Shown here piece after piece: positions 1 through 8,442 of a DNA stretch of 18,111 bases (position 1 is the first letter of the stretch; each line of letters opens with the position of its first letter). The translations under genes were made by a program, and so were the position numbers. Source of the DNA: JBDSTZ01 sp039927975 (GTDB lineage Bacteria; Pseudomonadota; Gammaproteobacteria; Burkholderiales; Burkholderiaceae_D); the NCBI GenBank assembly GCA_039927975.1, contig JBDSTZ010000231.1, positions 1-18,111 on the forward strand. The letters run 5' to 3'. The notes under the pieces were generated by a model, which ran no database searches, had not been told where the DNA came from, and worked only from the letters and a program-made list of their open reading frames with translations.

Positions 1-717
1 TCCAGCCCGTACGGCTCGTTCAGCCACAGCCACGGCGACCAGAACGCCATCCTGCTGACCGTGGCCGGCCAGCCGCTGCTGGTCAAGGCCGGCTGGTACG
101 ACTGGTACGGCTCGCCCTACTGGACCGACTGGTACCACCAGACCAAGTCGCAAAACGCCGTCACCTTCGACGGCGGCCAGGGCCAACTCGTCACCGGCTA
201 CCGCGAGCAGCTCCAGCGCAACGGCAAGATAACCAGCTTCTCGGCCCAGCCGACCTATGACTACGTCGAGGGCGACGCCACCGCCTCCTACGGCGGCGCG
301 CTGACCAACGCCAGGCGCCAGCTGTGGTACTTGCGCGGCGAGAACGCCGTCATCGTGCGCGACAAACTGCAGGCGCCGGCCGCCCACAACTACGAGTTCA
401 ACCTGCACGCGCCGGTCGCGATCGGCGTCGAGAGCCCCTCCAGCGTCAAGATCGCCGCCGGCGGCCAGATGGTCTGCGTGCGTTCGCTCGGCGCCGGCGC
501 CGCCTGGGAAAAGCGGGTCGGCTACGCGCCCAAGGCCGGCACGTTCGAAGATCACGGCGCCTTCACCCTCAAGGCTGGAGCGAAGGCGCCGGCCGAGTTT
601 CTCGTGCTGCTCGACGTCGGTTGCCGGCGCCCCGCCGTGAAGGTTGTCGCCTCCGGCAGCGGCGCTTCCGCGATGCGCACGGTGACCGTTGGCAGTCAAT
701 ACATCACCCTGTATTGA
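1..717 (+). CDS. Heparinase II/III family polysaccharide lyase, C-terminal part (5' end outside window)
   Basis: The frame is open from base 1 and gives 238 residues before TGA at 715-717; the start lies upstream. Near the window start it reads SPYGSFSHSHGDQNA, followed by a Trp/Tyr-rich stretch (GWYDWYGSPYWTDWY) and NAVTFDGGQGQ. This is the signature of the heparinase II/III C-terminal beta-sandwich found in PL15/PL17/PL21-type lyases, which cleave uronate-containing polysaccharides by beta-elimination. The HSH of HSHGDQN matches the conserved active-site and metal-site histidine region of heparinase II. At two later positions where heparinase II-like lyases usually show Asp and His, this protein has Lys29 and Gln51 (window numbering). 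The substrate cannot be told from this part, and an N-terminal alpha/alpha toroid domain would be expected upstream. The GTG at 61 is internal, because the signature begins before it. Confidence 0.85.
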   Translation, partial: SSPYGSFSHSHGDQNAILLTVAGQPLLVKAGWYDWYGSPYWTDWYHQTKSQNAVTFDGGQGQLVTGYREQLQRNGKITSFSAQPTYDYVEGDATASYGGALTNARRQLWYLRGENAVIVRDKLQAPAAHNYEFNLHAPVAIGVESPSSVKIAAGGQMVCVRSLGAGAAWEKRVGYAPKAGTFEDHGAFTLKAGAKAPAEFLVLLDVGCRRPAVKVVASGSGASAMRTVTVGSQYITLY

Positions 718-742
718 GTCGGCGCGATTTGAACGGACCCAG

Positions 743-765
743 GCGCGCGCGGGCGCGCTTTGTTT
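743..765 (+). terminator. Candidate intrinsic terminator after the lyase gene
   Basis: A GC-only stem (GCGCGC, loop GCGG, GCGCGC at 743-758) is followed by TTTGTTT. It lies about 25 bases after the lyase stop codon and about 100 bases before the next start, where a Rho-independent terminator is expected. The T tract is interrupted, and the motif is simple enough to arise by chance in GC-rich DNA. Confidence 0.45.
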
Positions 766-866
766 GCGCTGGGTCGTGCTTGGCGCCGATGGCAATCGTG
801 CGGGCGTCGACAGCGCCGAAAACTCGGCCTAGACTTTGTTGATGAAGTCAGACCCGGTGGGGCCCC

Positions 867-1541
867 ATGCAAGCGTTCGATCATGATCTGCGGCGGCAAT
901 CCGCGCACGCTTCCGCGCCGGAACAGAAGCGCGCGCGCGCCGACTGGTATGCCTTGCTGGCCCGCCTGTTGTCGCGTCCGGCCGAAGCGCCCTTGTTAGC
1001 CGGTTTGGCCGCACTGGCCGTGCCGGCCGGCACCGTCGTTCAAGGCGACGGCGCGGCGGGGGCGAACCTGCCACGAGCGTGGCACGCGCTCTGCGTGGCC
1101 GCCGGCGGCCCTCCGCACGACATCGGCGCCGAATTCGGCCGCCTGGTCGTCGGCGTCAATCTGCCGCCAGTGAGCGTCGGCGCGGTGTTCCACCAAGGCG
1201 GCCACGACAACCAAAAGCCGCTGGCCGCGCTGCGCCGTTTCGTGCCCGCGCAAGGCCTCGGCCTGCGCTACGCGGCGAACCACCTCGGCGCCTTGTGCGA
1301 AGCAATGCACCTGCTGGTGGACGCCGCGCGCCCGCCAGCCACACAACGCGCCTTCTTCGACGCCCATATCGGTTCGCGCTACGGCGCCTGTCTGGCCGAC
1401 CTGCGCGGTAGCGCCGGCACCGGCTTTTACGCCGCGCTGGCCGACCTGGCCGCCGCCTTTCTCGCCATCGAAGCACGCGCCTTTGCGTTGGCCGACGATG
1501 GGCATTCCGAACCTCCGTCGACCGCCGGGTTATTGATATGA
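867..1541 (+). CDS. TorD/DmsD-like molecular chaperone family protein
   Basis: This 224-residue all-helical protein fits the TorD family in size and layout. It has an early helix ADWYALLARLLSRPAEAPLL, a central EFGRLVVGVNLPPVSVGAVF segment corresponding to the family's E-[YF]-x-RLF-VG-P hinge region, and a later helix LGLRYAANHLGALCEAMHLL corresponding to the D-H-L-x-x-E-L-x-F-M region. Proteins of this family bind twin-arginine signal peptides and help load molybdenum cofactor into redox enzymes before export. Both flanking genes are unrelated and no molybdoenzyme lies in the window, so the client is unknown. The ATG at 867 has only a weak G-rich sequence ahead of it. The family call is from motif resemblance; the assignment to TorD rather than another member is uncertain. 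Confidence 0.7.
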   Translation: MQAFDHDLRRQSAHASAPEQKRARADWYALLARLLSRPAEAPLLAGLAALAVPAGTVVQGDGAAGANLPRAWHALCVAAGGPPHDIGAEFGRLVVGVNLPPVSVGAVFHQGGHDNQKPLAALRRFVPAQGLGLRYAANHLGALCEAMHLLVDAARPPATQRAFFDAHIGSRYGACLADLRGSAGTGFYAALADLAAAFLAIEARAFALADDGHSEPPSTAGLLI

Positions 1542-1582
1542 GGCAACATCAACTTCGGGCGCCAACAGGGTAGGGCGACCAC

Positions 1583-1623
1583 GCGGGGCGCGCTTGCTTG
1601 ACTTTCCGGCGCGCTTGCCCCGC
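1583..1623 (+). terminator. Imperfect hairpin between the TorD-like gene and smc
   Basis: GCGGGGC (1583-1589) pairs with GCCCCGC (1617-1623), and an inner GCGC pair (1590-1593 with 1611-1614) extends the stem across a two-base bulge. It follows the TorD-like stop by about 40 bases. There is no real T tract after it, so it may be a Rho-independent-like end or only a structural repeat. Confidence 0.3.
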
Positions 1624-1661
1624 GCGGCGCTTTCCGATTTGCCCGATCCGAAAGCAACAAA

Positions 1662-1670
1662 TGGTATGAT
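1662..1670 (+). promoter_or_regulatory. Candidate extended -10 promoter of the smc operon
   Basis: TGGTATGAT is an extended -10 element (TGn followed by TATGAT, five of six matches to TATAAT). It lies 47 bases before the smc GTG, in the least GC-rich part of the gap. No good -35 stands at 17 bases; TTGCCC at 1639-1644 is 20 bases away, so the extended -10 would have to carry recognition. The start of transcription would be near 1677. Confidence 0.45.
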
Positions 1671-1686
1671 GACGCTCTTTCCAATT

Positions 1687-1696
1687 CCAGGCCTGG
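1687..1696. promoter_or_regulatory. 10-bp perfect palindrome in the smc leader
   Basis: CCAGGCCTGG is a perfect palindrome located just after the predicted transcription start and about 20 bases before the smc start codon. It could be a regulator half-site pair or a short RNA structure. At this length it could also be chance. Confidence 0.25.
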
Positions 1697-1717
1697 CCAT
1701 AGGGTAAGCAATAAAAC

Positions 1718-4700
1718 GTGCGTCTCTCTTCGATTAAATTGTCGGGATTTAAGTCTTTCGTGGATCCCACCAATTTCCAGGTGCCGGGCCAGCTGGTTGG
1801 CGTCGTCGGTCCGAACGGCTGCGGCAAGTCGAATATCATCGACGCCGTGCGCTGGGTGCTGGGGGAATCGAAAGCTTCCGAATTGCGCGGCGAATCGATG
1901 CAGGACGTCATTTTCAATGGCTCCACCCACCGCAAACCTGCCGGCCGCGCCTCGGTCGAGCTGGTGTTCGACAACAACGACGGCAAGGCCGCCGGCCAGT
2001 GGGGCCAGTACGCCGAGATCGCCGTCAAGCGCACCCTGACCCGCGACGGCACCTCGACCTACTACATCAACGGCCAGCCGGTGCGCCGGCGCGACATCCA
2101 GGACATTTTCCTCGGCACCGGCCTCGGTCCGCGCGCTTACGCCATCATCGGCCAGGGCATGATCTCGCGCATCATCGAGTCGCGTCCCGAAGAACTACGC
2201 GTCTTCCTCGAAGAAGCGGCCGGGGTCTCCAAGTACAAGGAACGCCGCCGCGAGACCGAAAACCGGCTCAACGACACGCGCGAAAACCTGCTGCGGGTCG
2301 AAGACATCCTGCGCGAACTGAACGCCAACCTCGAAAAACTCGAGGCGCAGGCGGTCGTCGCCAACCGTTTCCACAGCCTGCAGGCCGACCAGGAAGAAAA
2401 GCAGAAGCTGCTCTGGCTGCTGCGCAAGAATGAAGCCCAGGCCGAGCAGACCCGCTACTTCCGCGAGATGGAGCAGGCCCAGACCGATCTGGAAGAGCAG
2501 ACCGCCAAGCTGCGCCATGTCGAACTCGAACTTGAGCATATGCGCCAGGCCCACTTCGCCATCGGCGACCGCCTGCACACGGCCCAGGGCCACCTGTACC
2601 AGACCAATGCCGAAATCGGCAGCCTCGAAGCGCAGATCAAGTTCGTCATCGAGTCGCGCACGCGCCTGCAAAACCAGCTCGCCACGCTGACCGCCCAGCG
2701 CAACCAGTGGCAAGCCCAGAGCCAGCAATACCGCGAACAGATCGAGGAGGGCGAGTACCGGCTGGAAGAACTGGCGGCGCGCGTCGAGCAATCGCAGAGC
2801 GCGGCCGAAGAGCAGAACGAGCGCCTGCCCGCGCTGGATGCGGCCTGGCGCGAAGCGCAGAACAAGACCACCGAGTCGCGCGCCAGGATCATGCAGGCGC
2901 AGCAGCAGATCGAACTGTCGTCCGCCCACCAGCGCAACGCCTCCAACATCCTGTCGGGCCTGCTGACCCGGCGCGAACGCCTGCAGCAGGAGAAGAGCGG
3001 CCTGAATCTGCCCGACAGCAGCCACCTCGCGAACCTCAAGATGCAGCTGGAGGAAAAGCAGCAGGCGCTCGAAGAACAGAACATGCTGCTCGAAGAAGCG
3101 CTCGAACAGCAGCAACGGCTGGAGCAGGAGCGCGCGACCGCGCAGGCCCAGGTCAACGCCGAGACCAGCGCCAACGCGCAGCTCGATGCCCGCCTGTCGG
3201 CCCTCAAGCAGTTGCAGGAGCGGGTGCAAAGCCAGGGCAAGGTGCAGCCATGGCTGACCCGCCATGAACTCGACGCCCTGCCGCGCCTTTGGCAGAAACT
3301 GCACATCGACGCCGGCTGGGAAACCGCGCTCGAAGCGGTGCTGCGCGAGCGCACCGGCGCGCTCGAAATGTCGAACATCGAATGGGCCAAGGCCTTTTTC
3401 GGCGATGCGCCGCCGGCCAAGCTGGCGCTGTACGCGCCCTCGCTGGCGGCCGCCGACGCGGTGCAGGAAGTGGCCGGCCTGACGCCGTTTGTGAACCTCC
3501 TCCAGATCAATGAAGCCGGCCTGCGCGGCCTGCTGCACGACTGGCTGCACAATGTCTTCGTCGCCGAGGACACCGCCAGCGCCTTCGCCGAGCGTGCCCG
3601 CCTGCCGCTGGGCGGCTCCTTCGTCACCCGCCAGGGCCACGTGATCACCGAGTCGAGCGTGCGCTTCTACGCCGCCGATTCGGAACAGGAAGGCGTGCTC
3701 GGTCGCCAGCAGGAGATCGACAACATCGGCAAGCAGCTGCGCGCCCAGGCCCTGCTGGCCGACGAGGCGCGTTCGCGCTCGGTGCGCGCCGACGCCGCCG
3801 TGGCCGACCTCACGCGGCGCTTGCAGGACGCGCGCCAGCGCATCGCCGGCCTCACGCAGGCGGTGCACGGCTTGCAGCTCGACGTCGTCAAGCAGTCCGA
3901 CATCGAGGCCCGCTTCAACCAGCGCAGCATGCAGATCCAGGCCGACCTGGCCGAGATCGCGGCGCAGGAGAGCGAACAGCAGCAGATCAAGGCCGAAGCC
4001 GAGGAAAAATTCGAACAGCTCGACATGGAGCTGGCCGACCTGCAGGGCGCCCACGAAGACGGCCAGACCGACTTCCTCGCGCGCGAGCAAGCCCTGACCG
4101 AAGCCCGCCAGCAGGTGCGCGAACTCGAAAGGGCGGCCCAGGAAGCCGCCTTCGCCGAGAAAACCCAGCACAGCAAGATGGAAGAACTGCGCCGCAATAT
4201 CGCCACCGCCGACGAGCAGGCCGCGCAGGTCGGCGAGAGTCTGGAACTGGGCCAGCAGGAGTTAGAGGCGCTGGTGGCCTCGAGCACCAATGACGGCCTG
4301 CAGGAACTGTTAGACCGCCGCAGCACCCAGGAGCGCGCGCTGTCGGACGCGCGCCATGAGCTCGACCAGATCACCCAGCAGCTGCGCCACGCCGACGAGG
4401 CCCGCCTGTCGGCCGAACGCAGCCTGCAGCCGCAGCGCGACAAGATCATGGAAATGCAGCTCAAGGAGCAGGCCGCGCGCCTGAACCAGGAGCAGTTCGC
4501 CGAAGCGCTCAGGGCGGTCGAGGCGGACGAGGCGGCGTTGTCGCAAAAGCTCCAGCCGGACATGAAGCCGTCCTACCTGCAGGGCGAGGTGACACGCCTG
4601 ACCAACGCCATCACGGCGCTCGGCGCGGTCAACCTGGCCGCGCTCGACGAGCTGGCCCAGGCGTCCGAGCGCAAGAACTTCCTCGACTCGCAGAACGCCG

Positions 4701-5245
4701 ACCTGACCGAGGCGATCAACACGCTCGAAGACGCGATCCACAAGATCGACAAGGAGACGCGCGACCTGCTGCAGGACACCTTCGACCGGGTCAACCACCA
4801 CTTCTCCGAACTGTTCCCGATCCTGTTCGGCGGCGGCAACGCCAAGCTGGTGATGACCGGCGACGAGATCCTCGACTCCGGCGTGCAGGTGATGGCCCAG
4901 CCGCCCGGCAAGAAGAACGCCACCATCCACCTGCTCTCGGGCGGCGAAAAGGCGCTCACCGCGACCGCGCTGGTGTTCTCGATGTTCCGCCTGAACCCGG
5001 CGCCTTTCTGCCTGCTCGACGAGGTCGACGCGCCGCTCGACGACGCCAACACCGAGCGCTTCTGCCGCATGGTCAAGCGGATGTCGGACCATACTCAATT
5101 CCTTTTCATCTCGCACAACAAGATTGCGATGGAAATGGCCAATCAACTGATCGGTGTGACGATGCAGGAGCAGGGCGTATCGCGCATTGTGGCGGTGGAC
5201 ATGGAGTCCGCCGCAAATTTCGCTACTGAGGCACAAGCAGCATGA
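1718..5245 (+). CDS. smc: Chromosome segregation ATPase SMC
   Basis: This is a full-length SMC protein of 1175 residues. The N-terminal head carries the Walker A motif GPNGCGKS at residues 31-38. Long Gln/Glu/Ala-rich coiled coils follow on each side of a globular hinge at roughly residues 500-680. The C-terminal head has the ABC signature LLSGGEKAL (about 1072-1080) and Walker B CLLDEVDAPLDD with D1101 and E1102. SMC dimers, usually with ScpA and ScpB, entrap DNA to condense and separate daughter chromosomes; neither partner is in this window. The GTG at 1718 is chosen because the usual SMC start MRLSSIKLSGFKSF begins there; the Shine-Dalgarno is weak (AGGG at 1701-1704). The stop overlaps the zipA start in an ATGA, implying translational coupling. 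Confidence 0.98.
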   Translation: MRLSSIKLSGFKSFVDPTNFQVPGQLVGVVGPNGCGKSNIIDAVRWVLGESKASELRGESMQDVIFNGSTHRKPAGRASVELVFDNNDGKAAGQWGQYAEIAVKRTLTRDGTSTYYINGQPVRRRDIQDIFLGTGLGPRAYAIIGQGMISRIIESRPEELRVFLEEAAGVSKYKERRRETENRLNDTRENLLRVEDILRELNANLEKLEAQAVVANRFHSLQADQEEKQKLLWLLRKNEAQAEQTRYFREMEQAQTDLEEQTAKLRHVELELEHMRQAHFAIGDRLHTAQGHLYQTNAEIGSLEAQIKFVIESRTRLQNQLATLTAQRNQWQAQSQQYREQIEEGEYRLEELAARVEQSQSAAEEQNERLPALDAAWREAQNKTTESRARIMQAQQQIELSSAHQRNASNILSGLLTRRERLQQEKSGLNLPDSSHLANLKMQLEEKQQALEEQNMLLEEALEQQQRLEQERATAQAQVNAETSANAQLDARLSALKQLQERVQSQGKVQPWLTRHELDALPRLWQKLHIDAGWETALEAVLRERTGALEMSNIEWAKAFFGDAPPAKLALYAPSLAAADAVQEVAGLTPFVNLLQINEAGLRGLLHDWLHNVFVAEDTASAFAERARLPLGGSFVTRQGHVITESSVRFYAADSEQEGVLGRQQEIDNIGKQLRAQALLADEARSRSVRADAAVADLTRRLQDARQRIAGLTQAVHGLQLDVVKQSDIEARFNQRSMQIQADLAEIAAQESEQQQIKAEAEEKFEQLDMELADLQGAHEDGQTDFLAREQALTEARQQVRELERAAQEAAFAEKTQHSKMEELRRNIATADEQAAQVGESLELGQQELEALVASSTNDGLQELLDRRSTQERALSDARHELDQITQQLRHADEARLSAERSLQPQRDKIMEMQLKEQAARLNQEQFAEALRAVEADEAALSQKLQPDMKPSYLQGEVTRLTNAITALGAVNLAALDELAQASERKNFLDSQNADLTEAINTLEDAIHKIDKETRDLLQDTFDRVNHHFSELFPILFGGGNAKLVMTGDEILDSGVQVMAQPPGKKNATIHLLSGGEKALTATALVFSMFRLNPAPFCLLDEVDAPLDDANTERFCRMVKRMSDHTQFLFISHNKIAMEMANQLIGVTMQEQGVSRIVAVDMESAANFATEAQAA

Positions 5246-6360
5246 CAGAACTCCAAATGATCTCGATCGGCGCCGCCGCGGCATTCGTCGGCGCAGTGTT
5301 CGTGTATAACAAATGGCAGGAGCACAAAGCCAAGAAGAGCGTCGAGCGGGCCTTCTCGTCCGACCATGACGATGTCCTCATGCGCACCACGCCCGCCGGC
5401 GAGCCACGCCAGGAGCCGAGCTTCGACCTGAGCGCGCCCGCCGGTTCCGGTGGCGCCGACGGTGCTGGCGGCGCGCGCGGCGACGACAGCGACGACGACT
5501 TCGAGCCGATCGTCAGCGAGCCCGTGTTGCGGGGCGCCGCGCCCGACACCCCGGCGGCCGAACTGGCCACCAGCCTGGTCGACCCGCTGATCGACTGCCT
5601 GATCCCGCTGGCCATCGACGTCGCCGTCCGCGGCGACAAGATCCTGCCGGCCCTGCAGACCCTGCGCCATGTCGGCAACAAGCCGATCCACTACATCGGC
5701 CTGCACGTCAACGGCGACTGGGAGCCGATCACCCACGGCGGCGTCTACACCAAGCTGCAGGCCGGCGTGCAGCTGGCCAGCCGCACCACCGCGCTCAACG
5801 AACTCGAATACTCCGAACTGGTCACGCGCCTGCGCACCGTCGCCGACGACATCGGCGCCGAACAGGAAATCCCCGACATGATCGAAGTGATGGGCGAAGC
5901 GCGCACCCTGCACCGCTTTGTCGCCGGCCACGACGCCCAGCTGGGCATGAACCTGGCCTCGAACGGCGCGCCCTGGTCGATCAGCACCCTCATCGGCGCG
6001 CTCGAAAAGCAGGGCTTCGACGTGCGTCCGGACGGCCGCTTCGTGATGCCCGACGGCGAGGGCGGCATCTTGTTCACCCTCTCGACCAACGTCACGCTCG
6101 GCGCCGACACCACCTCGCGCCTGACGCTGCTGCTTGACGTGCCCTGCGTGGCGCCGGCGCGCGACGGCTTCGGCAGCATGATCGCCTGCGCCAAGGCGCT
6201 GGTCGGCCGGCTCGACGCGACCATCGTCGACGACGGCGACCAGCCGCTCACCGACGAAGCGCTGGCCGAGATCAACGAACAGGTGCAGTCGTTCTACCAG
6301 GAGATGGAAGCGGCGGACATTCCGGCCGGTTCGACCCGCGCGATGCGCGTGTTCAGCTAA
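5242..6360 (+). CDS. zipA: Cell division protein ZipA
   Basis: This 372-residue protein has an N-terminal membrane anchor (about residues 6-23, MISIGAAAAFVGAVFVY) followed by a basic KWQEHKAKK. A Gly/Asp-rich acidic linker runs to about residue 105, and a folded C-terminal ZipA domain covers about residues 115-360. ZipA is an inner-membrane bitopic protein whose C-terminal domain binds the FtsZ tail and tethers the Z ring. The linker is shorter and less Pro/Gln-rich than in E. coli, as is usual for betaproteobacterial members. The start codon overlaps the smc stop (ATGA), and ligA begins 12 bases downstream. The neighbourhood smc-zipA-ligA is widespread in betaproteobacteria, which supports the call beyond sequence similarity alone. 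Confidence 0.9.
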   Translation: MTELQMISIGAAAAFVGAVFVYNKWQEHKAKKSVERAFSSDHDDVLMRTTPAGEPRQEPSFDLSAPAGSGGADGAGGARGDDSDDDFEPIVSEPVLRGAAPDTPAAELATSLVDPLIDCLIPLAIDVAVRGDKILPALQTLRHVGNKPIHYIGLHVNGDWEPITHGGVYTKLQAGVQLASRTTALNELEYSELVTRLRTVADDIGAEQEIPDMIEVMGEARTLHRFVAGHDAQLGMNLASNGAPWSISTLIGALEKQGFDVRPDGRFVMPDGEGGILFTLSTNVTLGADTTSRLTLLLDVPCVAPARDGFGSMIACAKALVGRLDATIVDDGDQPLTDEALAEINEQVQSFYQEMEAADIPAGSTRAMRVFS

Positions 6361-6372
6361 GGCGCGCCCGTT

Positions 6373-8442
6373 GTGACTTCCGCTGCCGATATCGCCGACG
6401 GCTTCCTGGCGCGCATGGCGTGGCTGACCGAAGAGCTCAATCGCCACATCTACGCCTACCACGTGCAGGATGCGCCGACCATTCCCGACGCTGAATACGA
6501 CCACCTGTTCCGCGAACTGCAAGAGCTCGAAGCGCAGCACCCCGAAGCGGTATCGGTCGATTCGCCCACCTTCCGGGTCGGCGCCGCGCCCATTCCCGAG
6601 TTTAGCCAGGTTACCCATTCGGTGCCGATGCTCTCGCTGAACAACGGCTTTTCCGACGAGGATATCGAAAACTTCGACCGCCGCGCGCGTGAGGCCCTGG
6701 TCGTCGATCAGGTCGACTACGCCTGCGAACTCAAGTTCGACGGCCTTGCAATGAGCCTGCGCTACGAAAACGGCGTGTTCGTGCAGGCCGCCACGCGCGG
6801 CGACGGCGCCACCGGCGAGGACGTCACCACCAACATCAGGACCGTGCGCGCGATTCCACTGCGCCTGCATGGCAAGGCCATTCCGACGGTGCTGGAGGTG
6901 CGCGGCGAGGTGCTGATGTACAAGGCCGATTTCGCCAAGCTGAACGCGCGCCAGCGCGAGGCAGGGCAGAAGGAATTCGTCAATCCGCGCAACGCCGCCG
7001 CCGGCAGCCTGCGCCAGCTCGACTCGCGCATCACCGCCACCCGCAACCTGAAGTTTTTCGCCTACGGCATCGGCGCGCTCGAAGGCGCCGACATGCCCGC
7101 GTCGCACAGCGCGCTGCTCGACTGGCTGGAGACGCTCGGCCTGCCGGTGTCGAAGGAACGCGCGGTCGTCGCGGGCGCCGCCGGCATGCTGGCCTTTTTC
7201 AAGGACATCGGCCAGCGCAGGACCGCGCTGACCTATGAAATCGACGGCGTGGTCTACAAGGTCAACCAGGTCGAGGCCCAGCGCCAGCTTGGCTTCGTGT
7301 CGCGCGCGCCGCGTTTCGCGCTGGCGCACAAGTTCCCCGCCGAGGAAGCCATGACGCAGGTGCAGGACATCGGCGTGCAGGTCGGCCGCACCGGCGCGAT
7401 CACCCCGGTGGCGCGCCTGGCGCCGGTGTTCGTCGGCGGCGTCACCGTCACCAACGCCACCCTGCACAACGAAGGCGAAGTGCGGCGCAAGGACATTCGC
7501 ATCGGCGACACCGTCATCGTGCGGCGCGCCGGCGACGTCATTCCCGAAGTGGTGAGCTATGTGCCCGAACGCCGGCCGGCCGACGTGCGCGAGTTCGTCA
7601 TGCCGACCGCCTGCCCGGTGTGCGGCTCGCCGATCATCCGTCCCGAGGACGAAGCCGTGGCCCGCTGTTCCGGCGGCTGGGCCGTATGCAGCGCGCAGAA
7701 GAAGGGCGCGCTGATGCATTTCGTCTCGCGCCGCGCGATCGACGTCGAGGGCCTGGGCGACCAGCTCATCGAACAGATGGTCGACAAGGGCGTGGTCCAT
7801 ACCGCCGCCGATCTCTACAAGCTCGACCTGGCGACCTTGAAGGGCCTTGACCGCATGGCGACCAAGTCCGCGCAGAACGTGCTCGACGCGCTCGAAAAAT
7901 CGAAGGACACCTCGCTGGCGCGCTTCATCTATGGGCTCGGCATCCGCAACGTCGGCGAATCGACCGCCAAGGCGCTGGCCCAGCACTTCGGCAATCTCGA
8001 CGCGCTGCTCCACGCGGCGCAGTGGGAAGGCGGCATCCAGCTGCTTGAAGTGGCCGACGTCGGCCCGGTGGTGGCGCGCTCGATCAGCGAGTACCTGAGC
8101 GACCCGCACAGCGCGGCGCTGGTAGCTGGCCTGCGCGGCCAGCTGCGCTGGCAAGAGGGCGAGCACGTCGTGAAAAAAGTCGGCGCGCTGGCCGGCAAGA
8201 CCTTTGTGCTGACCGGTACCCTGCCGACCCTGGGCCGCGACGACGCGGCCGACATGATCGAAGCGGCCGGCGGCAAGGTCTCCAGTTCGGTGTCGAAAAA
8301 GACCTCGTACGTGGTGGCGGGCGCCGACGCCGGCAGCAAACTGGCCAAGGCCGAAACGCTCGGCATTCCGCTGCTCGACGAGGCGGCCCTGCTCGAATTA
8401 CTGAATCAATCAAGCCAATCAGGCACGCAAGAAGAACCATGA
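6373..8442 (+). CDS. ligA: NAD-dependent DNA ligase LigA
   Basis: This 689-residue protein has the complete NAD-dependent ligase layout. The N-terminal Ia domain contains HxxYAYHVQDAPTIPDAEYD, which binds NAD. The adenylation domain carries the KxDG motif (CELKFDGLA) with catalytic Lys121, and an OB fold follows. Next come a zinc finger with Cys414, Cys417, Cys432 and Cys439, helix-hairpin-helix repeats, and a C-terminal BRCT domain from about residue 600. The enzyme seals nicks in replication and repair using NAD. The spacing between the last two zinc cysteines is six residues, one more than in E. coli LigA. The GTG at 6373 is the best start; AAGG lies about 10 bases ahead, at the zipA stop. 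The stop overlaps the galU start (ATGA). Confidence 0.98.
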   Translation: MTSAADIADGFLARMAWLTEELNRHIYAYHVQDAPTIPDAEYDHLFRELQELEAQHPEAVSVDSPTFRVGAAPIPEFSQVTHSVPMLSLNNGFSDEDIENFDRRAREALVVDQVDYACELKFDGLAMSLRYENGVFVQAATRGDGATGEDVTTNIRTVRAIPLRLHGKAIPTVLEVRGEVLMYKADFAKLNARQREAGQKEFVNPRNAAAGSLRQLDSRITATRNLKFFAYGIGALEGADMPASHSALLDWLETLGLPVSKERAVVAGAAGMLAFFKDIGQRRTALTYEIDGVVYKVNQVEAQRQLGFVSRAPRFALAHKFPAEEAMTQVQDIGVQVGRTGAITPVARLAPVFVGGVTVTNATLHNEGEVRRKDIRIGDTVIVRRAGDVIPEVVSYVPERRPADVREFVMPTACPVCGSPIIRPEDEAVARCSGGWAVCSAQKKGALMHFVSRRAIDVEGLGDQLIEQMVDKGVVHTAADLYKLDLATLKGLDRMATKSAQNVLDALEKSKDTSLARFIYGLGIRNVGESTAKALAQHFGNLDALLHAAQWEGGIQLLEVADVGPVVARSISEYLSDPHSAALVAGLRGQLRWQEGEHVVKKVGALAGKTFVLTGTLPTLGRDDAADMIEAAGGKVSSSVSKKTSYVVAGADAGSKLAKAETLGIPLLDEAALLELLNQSSQSGTQEEP

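Noticed and set aside
2195..4171. Open frame of 658 codons on the minus strand opposite smc
   Set aside because: The Leu/Gln/Gly-rich sequence is the mirror of the SMC coiled-coil codons; it has no motif and no ribosome-binding site.
5143..8166. Open frame of 1007 codons on the minus strand opposite zipA and ligA
   Set aside because: It is antisense to two certain genes, is full of Arg/His/Val/Asp repeats typical of reverse-frame reading of high-GC codons, and shows no domain.
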